Of a stretch of 64,000 nt of DNA, positions 1 to 11,929 are shown one piece after another. Origin of the DNA: Rhizomys pruinosus (lineage: Eukaryota; Chordata; Mammalia; Rodentia; Spalacidae); contig VZQC01005745.1 in assembly GCA_009823505.1 (NCBI GenBank), positions 371,984-435,983 of the forward strand, read 5' to 3'. Both the position numbers and the translations under genes were made by a program. The notes below the pieces were generated by a model. It worked only from the letters and a program-made list of their open reading frames with translations. It was not told the origin of the DNA and ran no database searches. Within the stretch, counting starts at the first letter, position 1; each line of letters starts with the position of its first letter.

Positions 1-300
1 TGTTATAATGTAAATCACTTTAACAGGCTCTAGAATCTAACTACCACTTGCTTTGAGACTCTATACTGTATATGAGTGAATTGTATGTATGCATATTTTA
101 GAGTAATATAGGGCTGGAGGAGGAAAATGTGAATTCCTAAACATAAAAAAACAGAGAAAGATGCAGGATAGTTATGGCAGAAAATGAGAGCTGGGGTGGG
201 GTGGAGGGAAGGAAAGGGAATGTGTCTAAACTGAACTGAGAAATGATGTCTGAAATATACAAATGATCAATAAAAGCATTATATTGAAAAACAAAAAAAA
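1..300 (+). mobile_element. L1 3' UTR end, 5' part outside window
   Basis: The stretch matches the L1 3' UTR at 34732-34905 (shared blocks around TGTTATAATGT and ATATTTTAGAGTAATAT). It then shows the G-rich polypurine tract (194-222), AATAAAAG at about 270, and an A-rich end near 290-300. The same polypurine-plus-tail module is seen at 28846-28962 and, inverted, at 44090, 48170 and 55010. The L1 body, if present, lies upstream of the window. Confidence 0.75.
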
Positions 301-350
301 ATATTGCAGACTTGTAATCACCTAGACTCTCGTTTTTTCATTCATATTTG

Positions 351-525
351 AAAAAAGAAATATAAAGCCGGGTGTGGTGGCGCACGCCTTTAATCCTAGC
401 ACTCGGAAGGCAGAGGCAGGTGGATCTTTGTGAGTTCAAGGCCAGCCTGGTCTACAGAGCGAGTTCCAGGACAGCTGGCACTACAGGGAGACCCTGTCTC
501 AAAAAGACCAAAAAAGAAATATAAA
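351..525 (+). mobile_element. B1 SINE with 16-bp target-site duplication
   Basis: Complete B1 (367-509) from GCCGGGTGTGGTGG to CAAAAAGACC. It is flanked by exact copies of AAAAAAGAAATATAAA at 351-366 and 510-525, so the insertion boundaries are certain. CpGs are partly retained (GGCGCACGCC), which suggests a fairly young copy. Confidence 0.95.
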
Positions 526-3030
526 TTAGTAGGGTTACAGCCTTAAACTTCTGTGGAAGACATATCAAAAGCAGAATTTCATTTTAATTCAACTATATTT
601 GAGCTAAAATCAATTTTCAGTTAAACTTTTGTGTTTCAAGAACTATATAAACCAAATGTGGCAACTCATACTTACTCATCTTTAATATTCTCATGATGAT
701 CTCAAGATTAAATTATGTGATTAGAAACTATCAAATGAGATTTTCGCTGAATTGTAGGGAAATAATTTATAATGCTGAACAAAAGGTTTATGAAAAAGAA
801 ATAATTTTAAAAGATTGAATAAGTCATCTGATTTTTTCTAAACTTTTATCAAAACAGGCCTACAGTATTCCTGTATTGCCTGACAAGTAAATTAGAACCT
901 GGTTCTTTTCTAGTGCCCAGTTCATCTCACTCTCAATATAGAATATAATTTCCACAGCAGAACTAAGATAATTCTATACTTGCAATTCATTTTGTAATTT
1001 TTATTCCCTAGTTAATAGTCATAACATTTGAGTATACTACTGATACAAATGACAAAGGAATATTGTAGAAAATATAAACAAAACTTGTTGAAAGATGAGC
1101 CGAAGATTCTTAGTTATTAACAAATGAATCTCAAAGTTTCTAATAAATGATTCCCATCAAAATGTAATTAAAATTACTTTAATTTTGATCAAATTAGTTG
1201 AAGCATTTATAAATATTTGTTGAGTTCCAGAGATATAAATATAAATCCATGGCCCATTGACATCCTTTTAATTAAAGAAAAACTATTAGTCCTCTAAAAC
1301 TGTCAACATGTCAGAGGAGTTTTGAAATTTCTAAGACGGTAAAAGTTGTGTCACATCATAGAGGTTGTGTTAATTGATTAGCAAAAACATATTTGAGATT
1401 AATAATATGCATTGTTTTGAATATTCAGGGATATAAAATTACACTACCGTCTTAATAAGTCAGCAACTGTATAATTTTTAAAGCTTTTAACCCTTTCTGA
1501 TTCAGAGACTATGTATTTTATTCTCTGTTACACAGGTTAATCCATTCTCCACAGTGAAGTGCAAAAATTTCAGCAATAACATATTCTGTTCCACTGTTAA
1601 CCATATAAAATATTGTTTACACTCCAGGACTGTTGCTTCAGGAAATTATTGATGAGAGCAATCACTTCTTCGGTAGAAATGGAGAAAGTCCTTTTTGTCC
1701 AACCAGGGGCACTTCCAGCCCTTGCTTTATCTCTGTGGCACAGAAGCATGCAAGATTGGATTTCAGGCTTCAAATATTAAAAAGAAGAAATAATAAGCTG
1801 AAATAAAAATCTTTAAAAAGAAAGTCTTTAAAAATTCACTTGGGAACTTTTGTCAAGCTCTCAGCCATCTCCCTTTCTTCAGAATTCTTTGTTAAATACG
1901 AAACGAAGAGCAGAGACTAAGCTGTACAGTGTAATCGGCACCCAACTTCAAATGCGACTCGGTGCTACTGAACATTATAATTGCAATTATAACTCCACAT
2001 TGGTTCATGCATAAATTATTCAAATTTAGGCAATAGATTATTCAAACATTATCTCTGAGAAACACTTCTGAAAGCTCACTAACAATTATGCTGCAACCCT
2101 TTACTAACAAATGCCATGCAATTAAAAGCTTAATGTACATTATAAACCCTGAATTGGTCAACAACATTGTTTAACACAAACCAGTTTTTAACAATGATTT
2201 ACTATTAAAAATTTCTCTTTGTCAAATCTGAAAAACAATATTTTCTGTAAAGAAAAAAGCTGAAAGTGAATCTACATTGTTCAAATTGGGCATATATATT
2301 TCAAAGACTTCTTTCATAAGAATATGGAAATCTGAATATTTTTTGAAAGGAGGCTCTCAATTATTATTAAAATTCTAGTGAAATGTCAGTTTCATATGAT
2401 GTTCCCTATCAGGTTGCATAAAAGTGTATTTTCACATAAAATCTAAATTAAACATTAGAATGACTTCCTATGAATTCTCAAGTCAATCATTTGGACCTAA
2501 CTTCTGTGCCTGTCATAAGATTCACAATGAAGCAGTGTTGCTGGGGTGGTAGATTTTGTGAATTTCCCTTTTAAGGACTGTTTAAAACATCACCTGTTGG
2601 ATGTACCCATTCCCCTTGATTACCTTCAGGGAGCACTGCCTCAGTCATATGGAATTCTTTAATCAATTATTGTTGTCTGATCCATGATGGTTGTCAGTTA
2701 ATGGTAACTTTGATTTAATATATATGATTTTAAAAATAGAGGTTGGATAAATGCTTGCTGCTTGACTTCTGCATGAAGAATTTATTCCTCAGCTATGAAA
2801 CGTCAGCAGATCGGTCTTTCTTCCCTTGTGACTATGTCTCTTTTTGCAAGGGCTTTCATTCATTCAGAGTGAGTCATATACCTATTCCTAGCCAAGTACC
2901 CAGGCAGCCAAATTGCCACTCTCATTGGCTAGAGATAAGTTGCTTGGCTTGGAATAATATGAGTGTTACAGTGATATTATTGATGAAAACAATAAGTACA
3001 AATCCTTAGCCACTTTAGGGTAAAAAGACT
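526..3030. other. Unique AT-rich DNA, no gene seen
   Basis: No recognisable repeat or coding signal. An 88-codon open frame at 2743-3009 has no recognisable domain and is at the length expected by chance. The part at about 1900-2230 looks like a conserved non-coding element (see findings). Confidence 0.6.
1900..2230. promoter_or_regulatory. Candidate conserved non-coding element
   Basis: AT-rich, complex sequence without repeats. It contains the perfect palindrome ATAATTGCAATTAT (1977-1990), which has the TAATTG/CAATTA core bound by homeodomain proteins, plus further ATGCAATTA and TTCATGCATAAAT motifs. This composition is typical of developmental enhancers, but nothing here proves conservation. 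The call is inference only. Confidence 0.2.
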
Positions 3031-3239
3031 CCAAAAGAAAAATGACCAGTTTCTTTCTTGGCTAAGAGTGGGAAATGTCCTTATATCTGCTAGTATACTT
3101 GCCCTTTCCTGAGGCCAGAGATGCCAGTACTATCTATTCCAAAGATGTCTCTAGTTCTCCAATTAGAGGTAGGGATGCCAGAAACTGGGTCTGGTTTTGT
3201 ACTTTATCTAAAAGAGTATCCTGTTCCTGGAAGCCAGGC

Positions 3240-3545
3240 TGAGGACATGACCAGAATCTCAAGGGACCTGGACTCCTAGAATGGAAACTGTATTAACTAG
3301 CTCAACTCTCTTTCCCCTCCCCCCTCAACTAAGTCTTAACTCCCAATTCATGAGGCTCAATGGAATCTGCCCCCACAAGAACCCTGCTGTACAAGAGCTC
3401 TGCCTTCATCGTTCTTAAGCTCCCTATAATAAGATACTCCATTTTAAAACTCAGCTCTGTGGTTTGTGAATTTCATTCTTGGCTTGAGGTGGCTTTGGTG
3501 GGCCGTTGAGTTTACTCTCAAGCTAAGCACAGCAGGCTCCATCAC
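3240..3545 (+). mobile_element. Possible solo LTR
   Basis: The composition resembles a retroviral LTR: C-rich tract at 3309-3327, a TATAATAAG-like box near 3426, and a U5-like GT-rich end (TTCATTCTTGGCTTGAGGTGG). No target-site duplication was found and the family is not recognised. It may instead be ordinary unique DNA. Confidence 0.25.
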
Positions 3546-4006
3546 TCTCAAAGACACCTTCCTATATCAATATCATCTGCTACTTTTATATTTAAAATAC
3601 AAGTATTCCTTTGTCTGGACCATACCCAGATGACCACACCCAAATTTTCTCCATATTATCTATGTTGCCTTAATTTTATAATAAAGTAATTTTTTCTCTT
3701 AAATAGCATGTGTGTCCTGTGTGTGAAGAGTACGGGTTAATACTTTGCCTTATTTTCAACTCATAATCTCCTATTGGAAGTTAAAATTTATAGGTTGCCC
3801 CCTGTGGCTGTGTTTCTGCCAGCATAAGACAGGTACAGGGTTTGCTACAATATAAATTTCTTTCTGCGTGTGTGCATTTATAGGCCACATCATTCCACAG
3901 AAACTTCCAGCATGGCTTATAGAAGAATATTCTGTACAAGATGAGACTAAATGGCATGAAATCTAAAGAGAACCAAGAGCAGACAGAGAGCAGAAGTACA
4001 GGCCAT
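3546..4006. other. Unique DNA, nothing recognised
   Basis: AT-rich non-repetitive sequence. No coding or RNA signal seen. Confidence 0.5.
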
Positions 4007-4370
4007 AAAAGAATAAGGACAGGGGGCTGGAGAATGGCCTAGCGGTTAAGAGCACCGACCGCTCTTACAGAGGACCCGGGTTCGATCCCCAGCACCCACA
4101 TGGCAGCCGAGAACTGTCTGAAACTCCAATTCCAGTAGAACTCCAGTTCCAGGGGAATCCGACACCCTCTTCTGACCTCCACGGCATTGCATGACACGGG
4201 TGCACAGACTTGCATGCAGACAGTACATTCATACACNGTTCCAGGGGAATCCGACACCCTCTTCTGACCTCCACGGCATTGCATGACACGGGTGCACAGA
4301 CTTGCATGCAGACAGTACATTCATACACATACAGAAATAAATAAAATTAAAAAAAAAGAATAAGGACAGG
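4007..4370 (+). mobile_element. B2-type SINE, falsely lengthened at an N
   Basis: tRNA-derived SINE starting GGGGCTGGAGA with A box TGGCCTAGCGG and B box GGTTCGATCCC. Target-site duplication AAAAGAATAAGGACAGG lies at 4007-4023 and 4354-4370. A single N at 4237 sits between two identical 91-bp copies of its 3' half (4146-4236 and 4238-4328). The real element is probably about 92 bp shorter. Confidence 0.92.
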
Positions 4371-5784
4371 AACTATGGTACATTCTTATGTAATTTACAG
4401 AGAAACATGACAGATTTGTTTCTGGTCTATGGAAGTAGAAGACCAGGGAAAGTACAACCTCCTTCCAAAATGTCAGAAGTCCTTTGAGATTTTGAAAAAG
4501 AGACACAAAGTTTAATAGACACAGACAAAAGTCTACAACCATAACAAAAGGACACATCATCATGCCATGAAGCCTATGAAATAACAATTTAGGGAAGTCC
4601 CTTCCAGTGACCTGCTCAAAGAGATCCTGGTTTACATAGTTACAATCATTATCAGTGAGTAATTTTCCTCCACTGAAGGGAGCCAGGAACACTAGCCAGA
4701 AAAATAATGCCATCAAAATGGTAGTCATGATTCCACAGCTAGCAAATAGACCTTATTTTATGCTTCTACCATATTCTGTATATTCTGTTGCAAAGAAAAA
4801 GGAGATGAACCATAAAAATTTGTAATAATCTATTCTATGCATAAGTAAGGAATGGATATGAAGTGTTAGCGGATTTTTTTTATCCCAATAAAGAGAAATT
4901 CACGTATCCAGGACTTCATGAGAAATAAAAGAAACCAGGGAAGTACTGCCTTCATCTTTCTTTTGTTATTGAAAAAATCAAATCAGTACAGAAACCTTTC
5001 ATATCAAAATTATATGTATTCTTATTCAAACACACCAAGACCAAAAGAACTAGAATGTATTTTAAAGAAATAAATAGCATTAATTTTCCTTCTTTCAACT
5101 TGGTTGGAGAATAAAATGATTAGATTTTGTATCTGCATTAATGAATAATTTAAGAGTTGTGAAGAAGACACTAATTGTTGATAGAGCAACTTCTGCTGAA
5201 GAACACTCATTTAAATAAGCAGAGTGCCATGGGGTATTTCTGCCACTCTAGGAACTTCAATGCTGCATTAATTTAAAGAAAGAGTTATAAGCAATCAAGT
5301 TGCTTGTGTATAGCAAAGGACCATCTCCTGAGAAGTATTCTAATGCATGGAAAGAGTGTAACACACTATGTGGGGTACAGAAAAACAAAAATGGATAGAG
5401 GAATCCCATAGAGGTTCACAAAAGACTGGTTGTGACAGTTTGTACTGTAGATATTCCACAAGTGCTACAAACACAGCTAATCTGTATTAACACTCTGTAG
5501 TCACACTTGATAATGAACCCATGACCTGTAAAAGACGGCAATGATTTATCCTACCAATAAATAGCAAGGAGATTCAGTCAGCTCCTATGTACTAAAATAC
5601 ACTGTAAAGGAAGTGCTTTCATAGACACAGAAGTCAAAAAAATTCCTTAGGCTTTCACAAATGCTAAAAGTACAGCCATGCTGCAGTACAAGGAGTTTTA
5701 ACAAACTGAGAGAAAGGAACATGCAATGAATCTTCCAGTGCCTATATCTAGGAAAGTGACCTGAAAACACTACATCCATTTTTT
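4371..5784. other. Unique AT-rich DNA
   Basis: No recognisable repeats. A 135-codon open frame on the minus strand (4321-4728) starts at the SINE boundary and shows a hydrophobic start, but it has no recognisable family and no retrocopy hallmarks. I treat it as chance. Confidence 0.5.
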
Positions 5785-7183
5785 TAAATATATTTTTAAT
5801 GTGTATTTGTAGATTTTTGTATTTTATATTTCATACACAAAATTAGTCCTGTTTATAACCCTTCCCTAGTGGAACTTTCCCATAGTCCCCTTCCACTGGA
5901 TTTCATGCATTCTGTCATTTATGTTAACTATCTAGTTAATGTGCCCTGACGTCCCTCAGTGTGAATTCATCCACTGGAGTCTAGTCAGCCTAGAGTCACT
6001 CCCTTAAAGAAAATTAGCTCTTCCTCACCCATTAGTAGTCAGCTCCCCAACAGTTCCTCGGCTAAAATCAGGGCCTGCTGACCATTTCCACAGTTTTGTG
6101 TTGGGTTTTTGTCTGCTAGAGTTTGCATAGATCTTGTGCATGTTGACACCATTGCTGTAGGTTCATAAGAGCAAGGTCCCAAACAGGAGCGTTTAGGGCT
6201 CTATTTACATATGGTCATTCATCTCCTCCTGGCTCATACAATCTTTCCTCCCCCTTTTCCACAATGGTACCTGAGCCCTGGGTTCATTGCCCTCTGTTGC
6301 ATGAGGGAGCATCACTGATGAGAGTTGACAGATGCATTAGTGTTCCTTCTATCCTTTCTTCCACTATGTTTTGTGAACCTTAGTTGTAGAGGTTTCATTG
6401 TGCATGTGCAACTTAGAATTGGGCATCTCACAAATACTTATTCTCTGTGTGTTCCCAGTTATAAAACTCTGTAATAGACTCTGGTGCAAAAGAAGCTTCT
6501 TTGATGAGTGGTGACTGACATACTTGTCTGTAAAAATGAGGATCCATATTTTGCATTTGTTGAGGGATGTGACAGACTGGGGGTATCCTCTAAGATAGAT
6601 GACCTCTCTGTCCATGTATATTTGGCTGGTTACAGTACCTCAGATGAGTTCCCTCCCATTGAGTGAGTTTTAGATCCAATTATGTAGCTGTCAATTACCC
6701 CCAAGTTAAAAGTGTCACTATTGCCCCAATATAGCTTGCTGTGAAAGTCATTGTTGCGGTTATTAGGACTTAAAGCTGGAGTTGGAACTTTGATTGAATT
6801 TTCCCTTAGCAGTTTGCATAGTGTTCTCCAAAACTATGGGAGCTAGCTTTCAGGGAGATATCTTCCAGGTCAATTCCAGTTCCGTTGCTCCAAGTCTTGT
6901 GTCCAAAGTATGTCTTGTCTTCAGCAATATGGTCTTATCTTCAAGTTCTGGGAGGCAGCCAAGGGCTGTTGCAATAGTCTGTGTAATTTTGGGAGTTTCT
7001 TGGACTACCCTGGCAAACAACTCAAAGACAGGTTTCTCCTGTATAGAACTATTTCTTGTTATATGGGCTTCAGCTATATACATGGACTCATGTTGAGATA
7101 TTTTATATGTAAATTTTCTGTAAGTTTTTAAACTTGTGCACTAAAGGCATTTTAATATAGAAAAATAGATATTGTATGCTTTT
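5785..7183 (-). mobile_element. Antisense Lx-like L1 3' region
   Basis: Long stretch resembling the 3' non-coding part of old murine L1 elements read in reverse. Landmarks are the clauses on TCCACTGGAGTCTAGTCAGCC (about 5970), TCTTCCTCACCCATTAGTAG (about 6022), CATGTTGACACCATTGC (about 6138) and GAGTTCCCTCCCATTGAGTG (about 6647). A related piece lies at 9045-9440. It is heavily diverged and has no coding capacity. The subfamily name is from memory. Confidence 0.65.
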
Positions 7184-7451
7184 AAAATAGAGATTAGGCT
7201 AGAGAGATTGATCTGTGGTTAAGGTGGTTAAGAGCACTGACTGCTCTTGCAGAGGACCTAGGTTTAATTCCTAATACCCACATGGCAGCTAACAACCATC
7301 CTAACTCCAGTTCCAGGGGATCCAATGCCCTCTTCTGACCCCTGCAGACATTGCACAACATGGGTGCACATGTATACATGCAGGCAGTACACTCAAACAC
7401 ATAAAATAAAAATAATAAATAAAATATAAACAAGGAGAAAACTAGAGATTA
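7184..7451 (+). mobile_element. B2-type SINE, older copy
   Basis: Degenerate tRNA head (7197 onward), GCAGAGGACC, CACCCACATGG-like block and ACTCAAACACATAAAATAAA tail. Imperfect target-site duplication AAAATAGAGATTA (7184-7196) and AAAACTAGAGATTA (7438-7451). Inserted at the end of the antisense L1. Confidence 0.85.
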
Positions 7452-8579
7452 AGTGACAAAGCATTCAAGCCATGGGACTATGGTTATTTGTGTTCTTTTC
7501 CAATTGTTCTGCAATAAAAACCAACTACTTTTAAAGTCAGAACAAATAAATTCTATTCTGTGTATAATATAATGTTAACTAGTTGAAAATATCTGTACTT
7601 GCTCTTCTATGCTCTGAAGTACATTTAAATTATATTTCATATTTATGTAAATATATACATCTAATTTAGTACACATTTGCATACATATTTTGCCCTTATG
7701 TTACTCTCTCAGCATAGTTCTGATTTAAACTTTCCTGTGTAAGTCAAAGTTCTACTAACATGAGCTCACACTCCCAAAACTATGAGTTCTCAACAGTGAA
7801 GACATAAGTTTTTTCATCTTTGGTCAATGTCATAGAATGCAAAAAATAATCAAATATTTCAAACATAAGATTTAAGTATATATTCAGACTCTACCATCTT
7901 TAAAGGTCAGTGGGTTTCAAATATAAAGCCACCAAAAGAAAGATATAGTTTCCATGATCATCAGATGATAAAGCCTTTGTTAACATTATGTACTAAAGAA
8001 ACCTCTACGTTGTATTTTGAAGAGACCCAAATAAGTGCAATTTAAACTCAATAAAAATTTCAAGGGGAAATAAACTACATTCTGAAAACACTGTATTAGA
8101 ATAAGAGGGTTAGTCTAATAAAAACGTAAACCAATTGTCTCTATTCAGAGTGAGACACCAACAAATCCAATTAAATACACAGATTTCATGACATTTTGAT
8201 ATATTTTAGAGAGTGCCTTGAAGAGACGTACAGGGCATACATGGCTACATCTAATTGAATCAGTAATTCTGCCACTGACATTCACTGAATGCTTATTACC
8301 AGTCACTGAAAAGATGCCAGGATTCACAATCAAAAGAACTATACTCAGAGAATAAATCTTAATTGTATCCTACAGCAACCCTTCCTATATTGTGTATGGG
8401 TTCTCAGTTCTGTGACAGATGAGCTGGCTTCACATCATTCCACCTCTTACATCTGTCTCACATGCATATCTACACATATAATTTGCTACATTTGCATGAA
8501 AATTGCAGAAAATATAATATAATCAAGGTGTCAGAGACTAGGACTCTCTATCTGGTCTTCAGACATCATACTCTCAGCC
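7452..8579. other. Unique AT-rich DNA
   Basis: No recognisable repeat, coding or RNA signal. Confidence 0.55.
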
Positions 8580-8909
8580 CTCTAACTTTAGCCCATGCTA
8601 CTCTTGTCCATTAGCATATCCCTACAGCTTGGATCTCTAACTTTAGCCCATGTGACTCTTGTCCATTAGCACAACCCTACAGCTTGGACCTCTAACTTTA
8701 GCCCATGTGACCCTTGTCCATTAGCACAGCCCTACAGCTTGGACCTTTAACTTTAGCCCATGTGACCTTTGTCCATTAGCACATCCCTACAGCTTGGACC
8801 TCTAACTTTAGCCCATGTGACTCTTGTCCATTAGTACATCCCTACAGCTTGGACCTCTAACTTTAGCCCATGTGACTCTTGTCCATTAGCACATCCCTAC
8901 AGCTTGGAC
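8580..8909 (+). repeat. Minisatellite, 55-bp unit x 6
   Basis: Six consecutive 55-bp units beginning CTCTAACTTTAGCCCATG and ending CTACAGCTTGGAC, without length variation. Copies differ at scattered single positions (for example GACTCTTG/GACCCTTG/GACCTTTG). The array ends exactly at 8909. No spacers are present, so this is not a CRISPR-like array. Confidence 0.95.
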
Positions 8910-9044
8910 CTCATTTCTTTTGCAATTTAAATCTTCTTTCCAGCTTCTGAAGCATCTAGCTAGTTCCTTGACATTCTGAAATATGTGGGAGTCCATTCTT
9001 TTGCTTCAGACTAAGCTGAGATGCAAGTTTAAGAAACCTAGAAC

Positions 9045-9440
9045 TAGCACCCTCCCTTAGCCACCCCCCCCGGAGTTCATACATCCTGTCATTTGTTTCA
9101 AAGCCTATTGTGTCAAATTAGTGTCCCCACATATCACCTACTGAGGTCTAGTAAACCCGTCTGGAGTCCCTCGCTTTCAGAATATCAGCTCTTCCTCACC
9201 CAGCAGTAATCAGTTGCCAATATTTCTTCAGCTAAGATGGGTCTGCTGTCTGTTTCCCAAGTTCTAGGCTGGGTTTCTCTCTGTGTGAATTTGCATGGGG
9301 CTTGTGTATGATGACACCATTGCTATAGGTTCATATGAGCAGGATTCCAGGAGCTTGAAGGACTCTATTTCCATATAGTCATGCAACCCCTCCCTGTCTC
9401 TTATAATCTTTGTGCTCCCTTTTCCAAAGTGGTCCCTGAT
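9045..9440 (-). mobile_element. Antisense Lx-like L1 3' region fragment
   Basis: Shares phrases with 5900-6280: TCTTCCTCACCCAGCAGTA, GATGACACCATTGCTATAGG, and the T-rich block TCTTATAATCTTTGTGCTCCC followed by TTTTCCAAAGTGGTCCCTGA. Diverged, non-coding. Confidence 0.6.
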
Positions 9441-9602
9441 GGCAGGGTATGGGGGGGGATACCAGTGGGGAAGGGGAGTATGAAGATGATTAAGATTGAC
9501 TGAGATGTTCTATATGAAATATAGAACATTTCAATTAAAAATGTCTATTTTTAAAAATGAAACATAGAGAAAATTAAGGTTGTTATCTGCCAGGAGACAT
9601 TT
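9441..9602. other. Short unique stretch with a hairpin
   Basis: Contains the inverted repeat GTTCTATATGAAATATAGAAC near 9508. Nothing else recognised. Confidence 0.4.
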
Positions 9603-9619
9603 TGTTGCTGCTGCTGTTT

Positions 9620-9653
<34 letters not shown>

Positions 9654-9778
9654 GATAGGCTCTACCTGAAACCCCAGCTGGCTGGAACTTGCTATGTAGA
9701 CCAGGCTGCCCTCTATCTCACAGATCCACCTGCCTGTGCCCCCAAGTGCTGGGATTAAAGGGTTCCACCACCAAGTTC
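9603..9778 (-). mobile_element. B1 SINE (antisense) with (TTG)n tail
   Basis: Reverse-complement B1 (about 9653-9778): TATGTAGACCAGGCTG, CAAGTGCTGGGATTAAAG. It is preceded by a (TTG)n microsatellite (about 9615-9651) that represents the mutated A-rich tail. Confidence 0.85.
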
Positions 9779-10086
9779 CACCATGACACAGTCTTCATGC
9801 TTTGTAGCTACCATATTTAAAGGTCTCCCCCATGAAAGGAAGCCAGTTATGTTCGATTCTCTGTGGCTGAAGAAAATATGTGGGTTTCTTCCACAATAAA
9901 ATTCTTCATTTTCTTCCAGATTTCTCCTCCATGGTAAACTTAGCAAAATTTGTGCATCTTGTGAAAGTTTGTTCCTGTTTAGTGTACATTCTTTTAACAC
10001 ATATAGTCATTTGTGTATATATGTAAGCCCATGTCAAATAGCTTATAGTTCAACTCCTTCTACAGTATCAGTATGCCAGATATATT

Positions 10087-10353
10087 CAATCATTTCTTTT
10101 TTTTTTTTTTAATTTTTTTTTTTTAATGTGTATGAATGTATTGTCTGCATGCAGGTCTGTGCACCCGTGTCGTGCAATGCCGCGGAGGTCAGAAGAGGGT
10201 CTCGGATTCCCCTGGAACTGGAGTTCTCCTAGAATTGGAGTTACAGACGGTTCTTAGCCGCCATGTGGGTGCTGGGGATCGAACCCGGGTCCTCTGCAAG
10301 AGCGTCGGTGCTCTTAACCGCTAGACTATCTCTCCAGCCCCCAATCATTTCTT
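10087..10353 (-). mobile_element. B2-type SINE with 12-bp target-site duplication
   Basis: Antisense B2 with CpG-rich body, intact B box (GGGATCGAACC in this orientation) and the internal duplicated block (GAGTTCTCCTAGAATTGGAGTT). Flanked by exact CAATCATTTCTT at 10087-10098 and 10342-10353. Confidence 0.95.
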
Positions 10354-10554
10354 ATCGTGTCTTGAAAGAAATGCATCTTCTATATTTTGCTATCTCTTAA
10401 GAAATATGAATTCATCATAAATTTTCTCCCACAGCTTCCTACAGCAGAGGTATCATATCATTCCAGTGAAAATGGTCTTATTACATTGGCTCTATCATTG
10501 CTTCCAATACACATCATCCAGCTCTGATCTTGTTAATATCATTATGTTTCACGT

Positions 10555-10795
10555 GTAACCAATTTACATTCTAATCAGGAAACTTTCAGGGTTCAAGTCT
10601 AAATGCCTCTCCTTTACAAAGCTTTCCACAGAACTTTGTTCCTGGAAACCATTTTGTGTTCAAGCAACTGTCAACAATGCACAAATCACTTTCCGTCCTT
10701 TTCAATACTTTCTATTACTTAATATACTCTATATTTTCTCAGTTTGTATATCATGGACTGAAGTTTTACACAGAGCTCATAGCAGGCAGTGTACA
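10555..10795 (+). mobile_element. Probable L2 fragment
   Basis: Resembles the mammalian L2 3' region: AAATGCCTCTCC, then TTTACAAAGCTTTCC, ACAAATCACTTTCCGTCC, TTTGTATATCATGGACTG and a terminal CATAGCAGGCAGTGT. Diverged, so the match is by pattern only. Confidence 0.45.
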
Positions 10796-11019
10796 GCTGA
10801 CCAAAAAAATAGTAAGAGGCAAAATATCTTAATGGAATCCTAAAGAGGAAGGGAGAAAAAAGTTATCTGTTTCAAATGTGTCTATTTCATTATGATCCAA
10901 CTTAATAAGGAATACTTCAGTAAATAAATGTTTTCTTTTTTTCTCTGAGGTAGCATCTTGGAGACTCATGGTAACCCAGGTTCTTTAAAGGAACAAACCT
11001 GATATAATATACATACAGA

Positions 11020-11480
11020 AGAGAGGGAATTTACTAAATTGGCTTACATGGTATGGGCTATGTCATCTAACAAGGGCTGTCTTCGTATTGAGAGTCCAAG
11101 GTCCAAGCAGTTGCTTGGTCCAAGCAGTTGCTTGGTCCATAAAGGTGGATGTCTTAACAGTCCCAATCCAGTGTTGAAGGCCTCAAGGCTCTTAGGAGAG
11201 CTTGTAGTCTTCAATCCAGGTAGGAAGGCCATGCTGTGTTCTGATGAATGCCAGCAAAGGACAGTGACAGCAATGCCAGTGATCAATACATCAGCAAGGA
11301 GGAAGGCAGGCAGGCAGGCAGGCAGGCAAACGCAGCACCGCTTTTCCTCAGACCTCTTTATATCTGGGCTATGAGACACACTCAGGGGAAGGGCCCACAC
11401 ACACACAGTTAATCCTTCCAAGAAACACCCTCCCAGACCTGCTCAGAGGCATGTCTCTTACTTTATTCCAGATCTAATGA
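11020..11480 (-). mobile_element. Rodent LTR-like interspersed repeat
   Basis: Resembles a common murine repeat that begins with TTACTAAATTGGCTTACATGG and mentions AGTTGCTTGGTCCATAAAGGTGGATGTCTTA-like text. In antisense it has a TATA-like box (CCCAGATATAAAGAGG at about 11350). It contains a short (CAGG)n run (about 11305-11328) and an 18-bp direct repeat of GTCCAAGCAGTTGCTTG. Family not certain. Confidence 0.35.
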
Positions 11481-11716
11481 ATTTGACAACCAAGATTAAG
11501 CATAATAACAACTTAATACCTTAAGAATCCTAACATGAACTAATGCCCTGAGTAGATAATTTGATTTTCAATGTACTCCTAACCCCTGATTCAACTCCAC
11601 CTTTTTTGATAGAATGCCTCAATCCAGCATCCTAAGAAGAGTTGTTGTTCCTTAGTATTATTTTTTCTTTTTTAAATTTTTCTTTCTTTTTCTTAGGAGT
11701 TGCTTCTATTTTATTT

Positions 11717-11915
11717 TTTTATGTGTAGAAATAATTTGCCTTCAAGTATGTATATGTTACACCTGCATGCCTACTGCCATGGAGGCTAGAAGATGGCATC
11801 AGACCCCCAAGAATGCAGTTAAGGCCAGTTGCCGGCTGCATGTGAGTGTTGGGAATCAGCTGAACCCAGGTCCTCTGCAAGAGCTCTTAACCACTGAGAA
11901 ATCTCTCAAATCCAT
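11717..11915 (-). mobile_element. Old B2/B3 SINE
   Basis: Antisense tRNA-derived SINE: GGAGGCTAGAAGATGGCATCAG, GTGAGTGTTGGGAATCAGCT, CCAGGTCCTCTGCAAGAGC and CTTAACCACTGAG. Strongly diverged and internally deleted. Confidence 0.75.
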
Positions 11916-11929
11916 GTTCTTTAGTATTT

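Noticed and set aside
4321..4728. 135-codon minus-strand frame with a hydrophobic N-terminus
   Set aside because: It ends at the SINE boundary, has no family resemblance, and no splice or retrocopy context supports it.
8580..8909. CRISPR-like or regularly spaced repeat array
   Set aside because: The units are contiguous with no spacers and the DNA is mammalian. Ordinary minisatellite.
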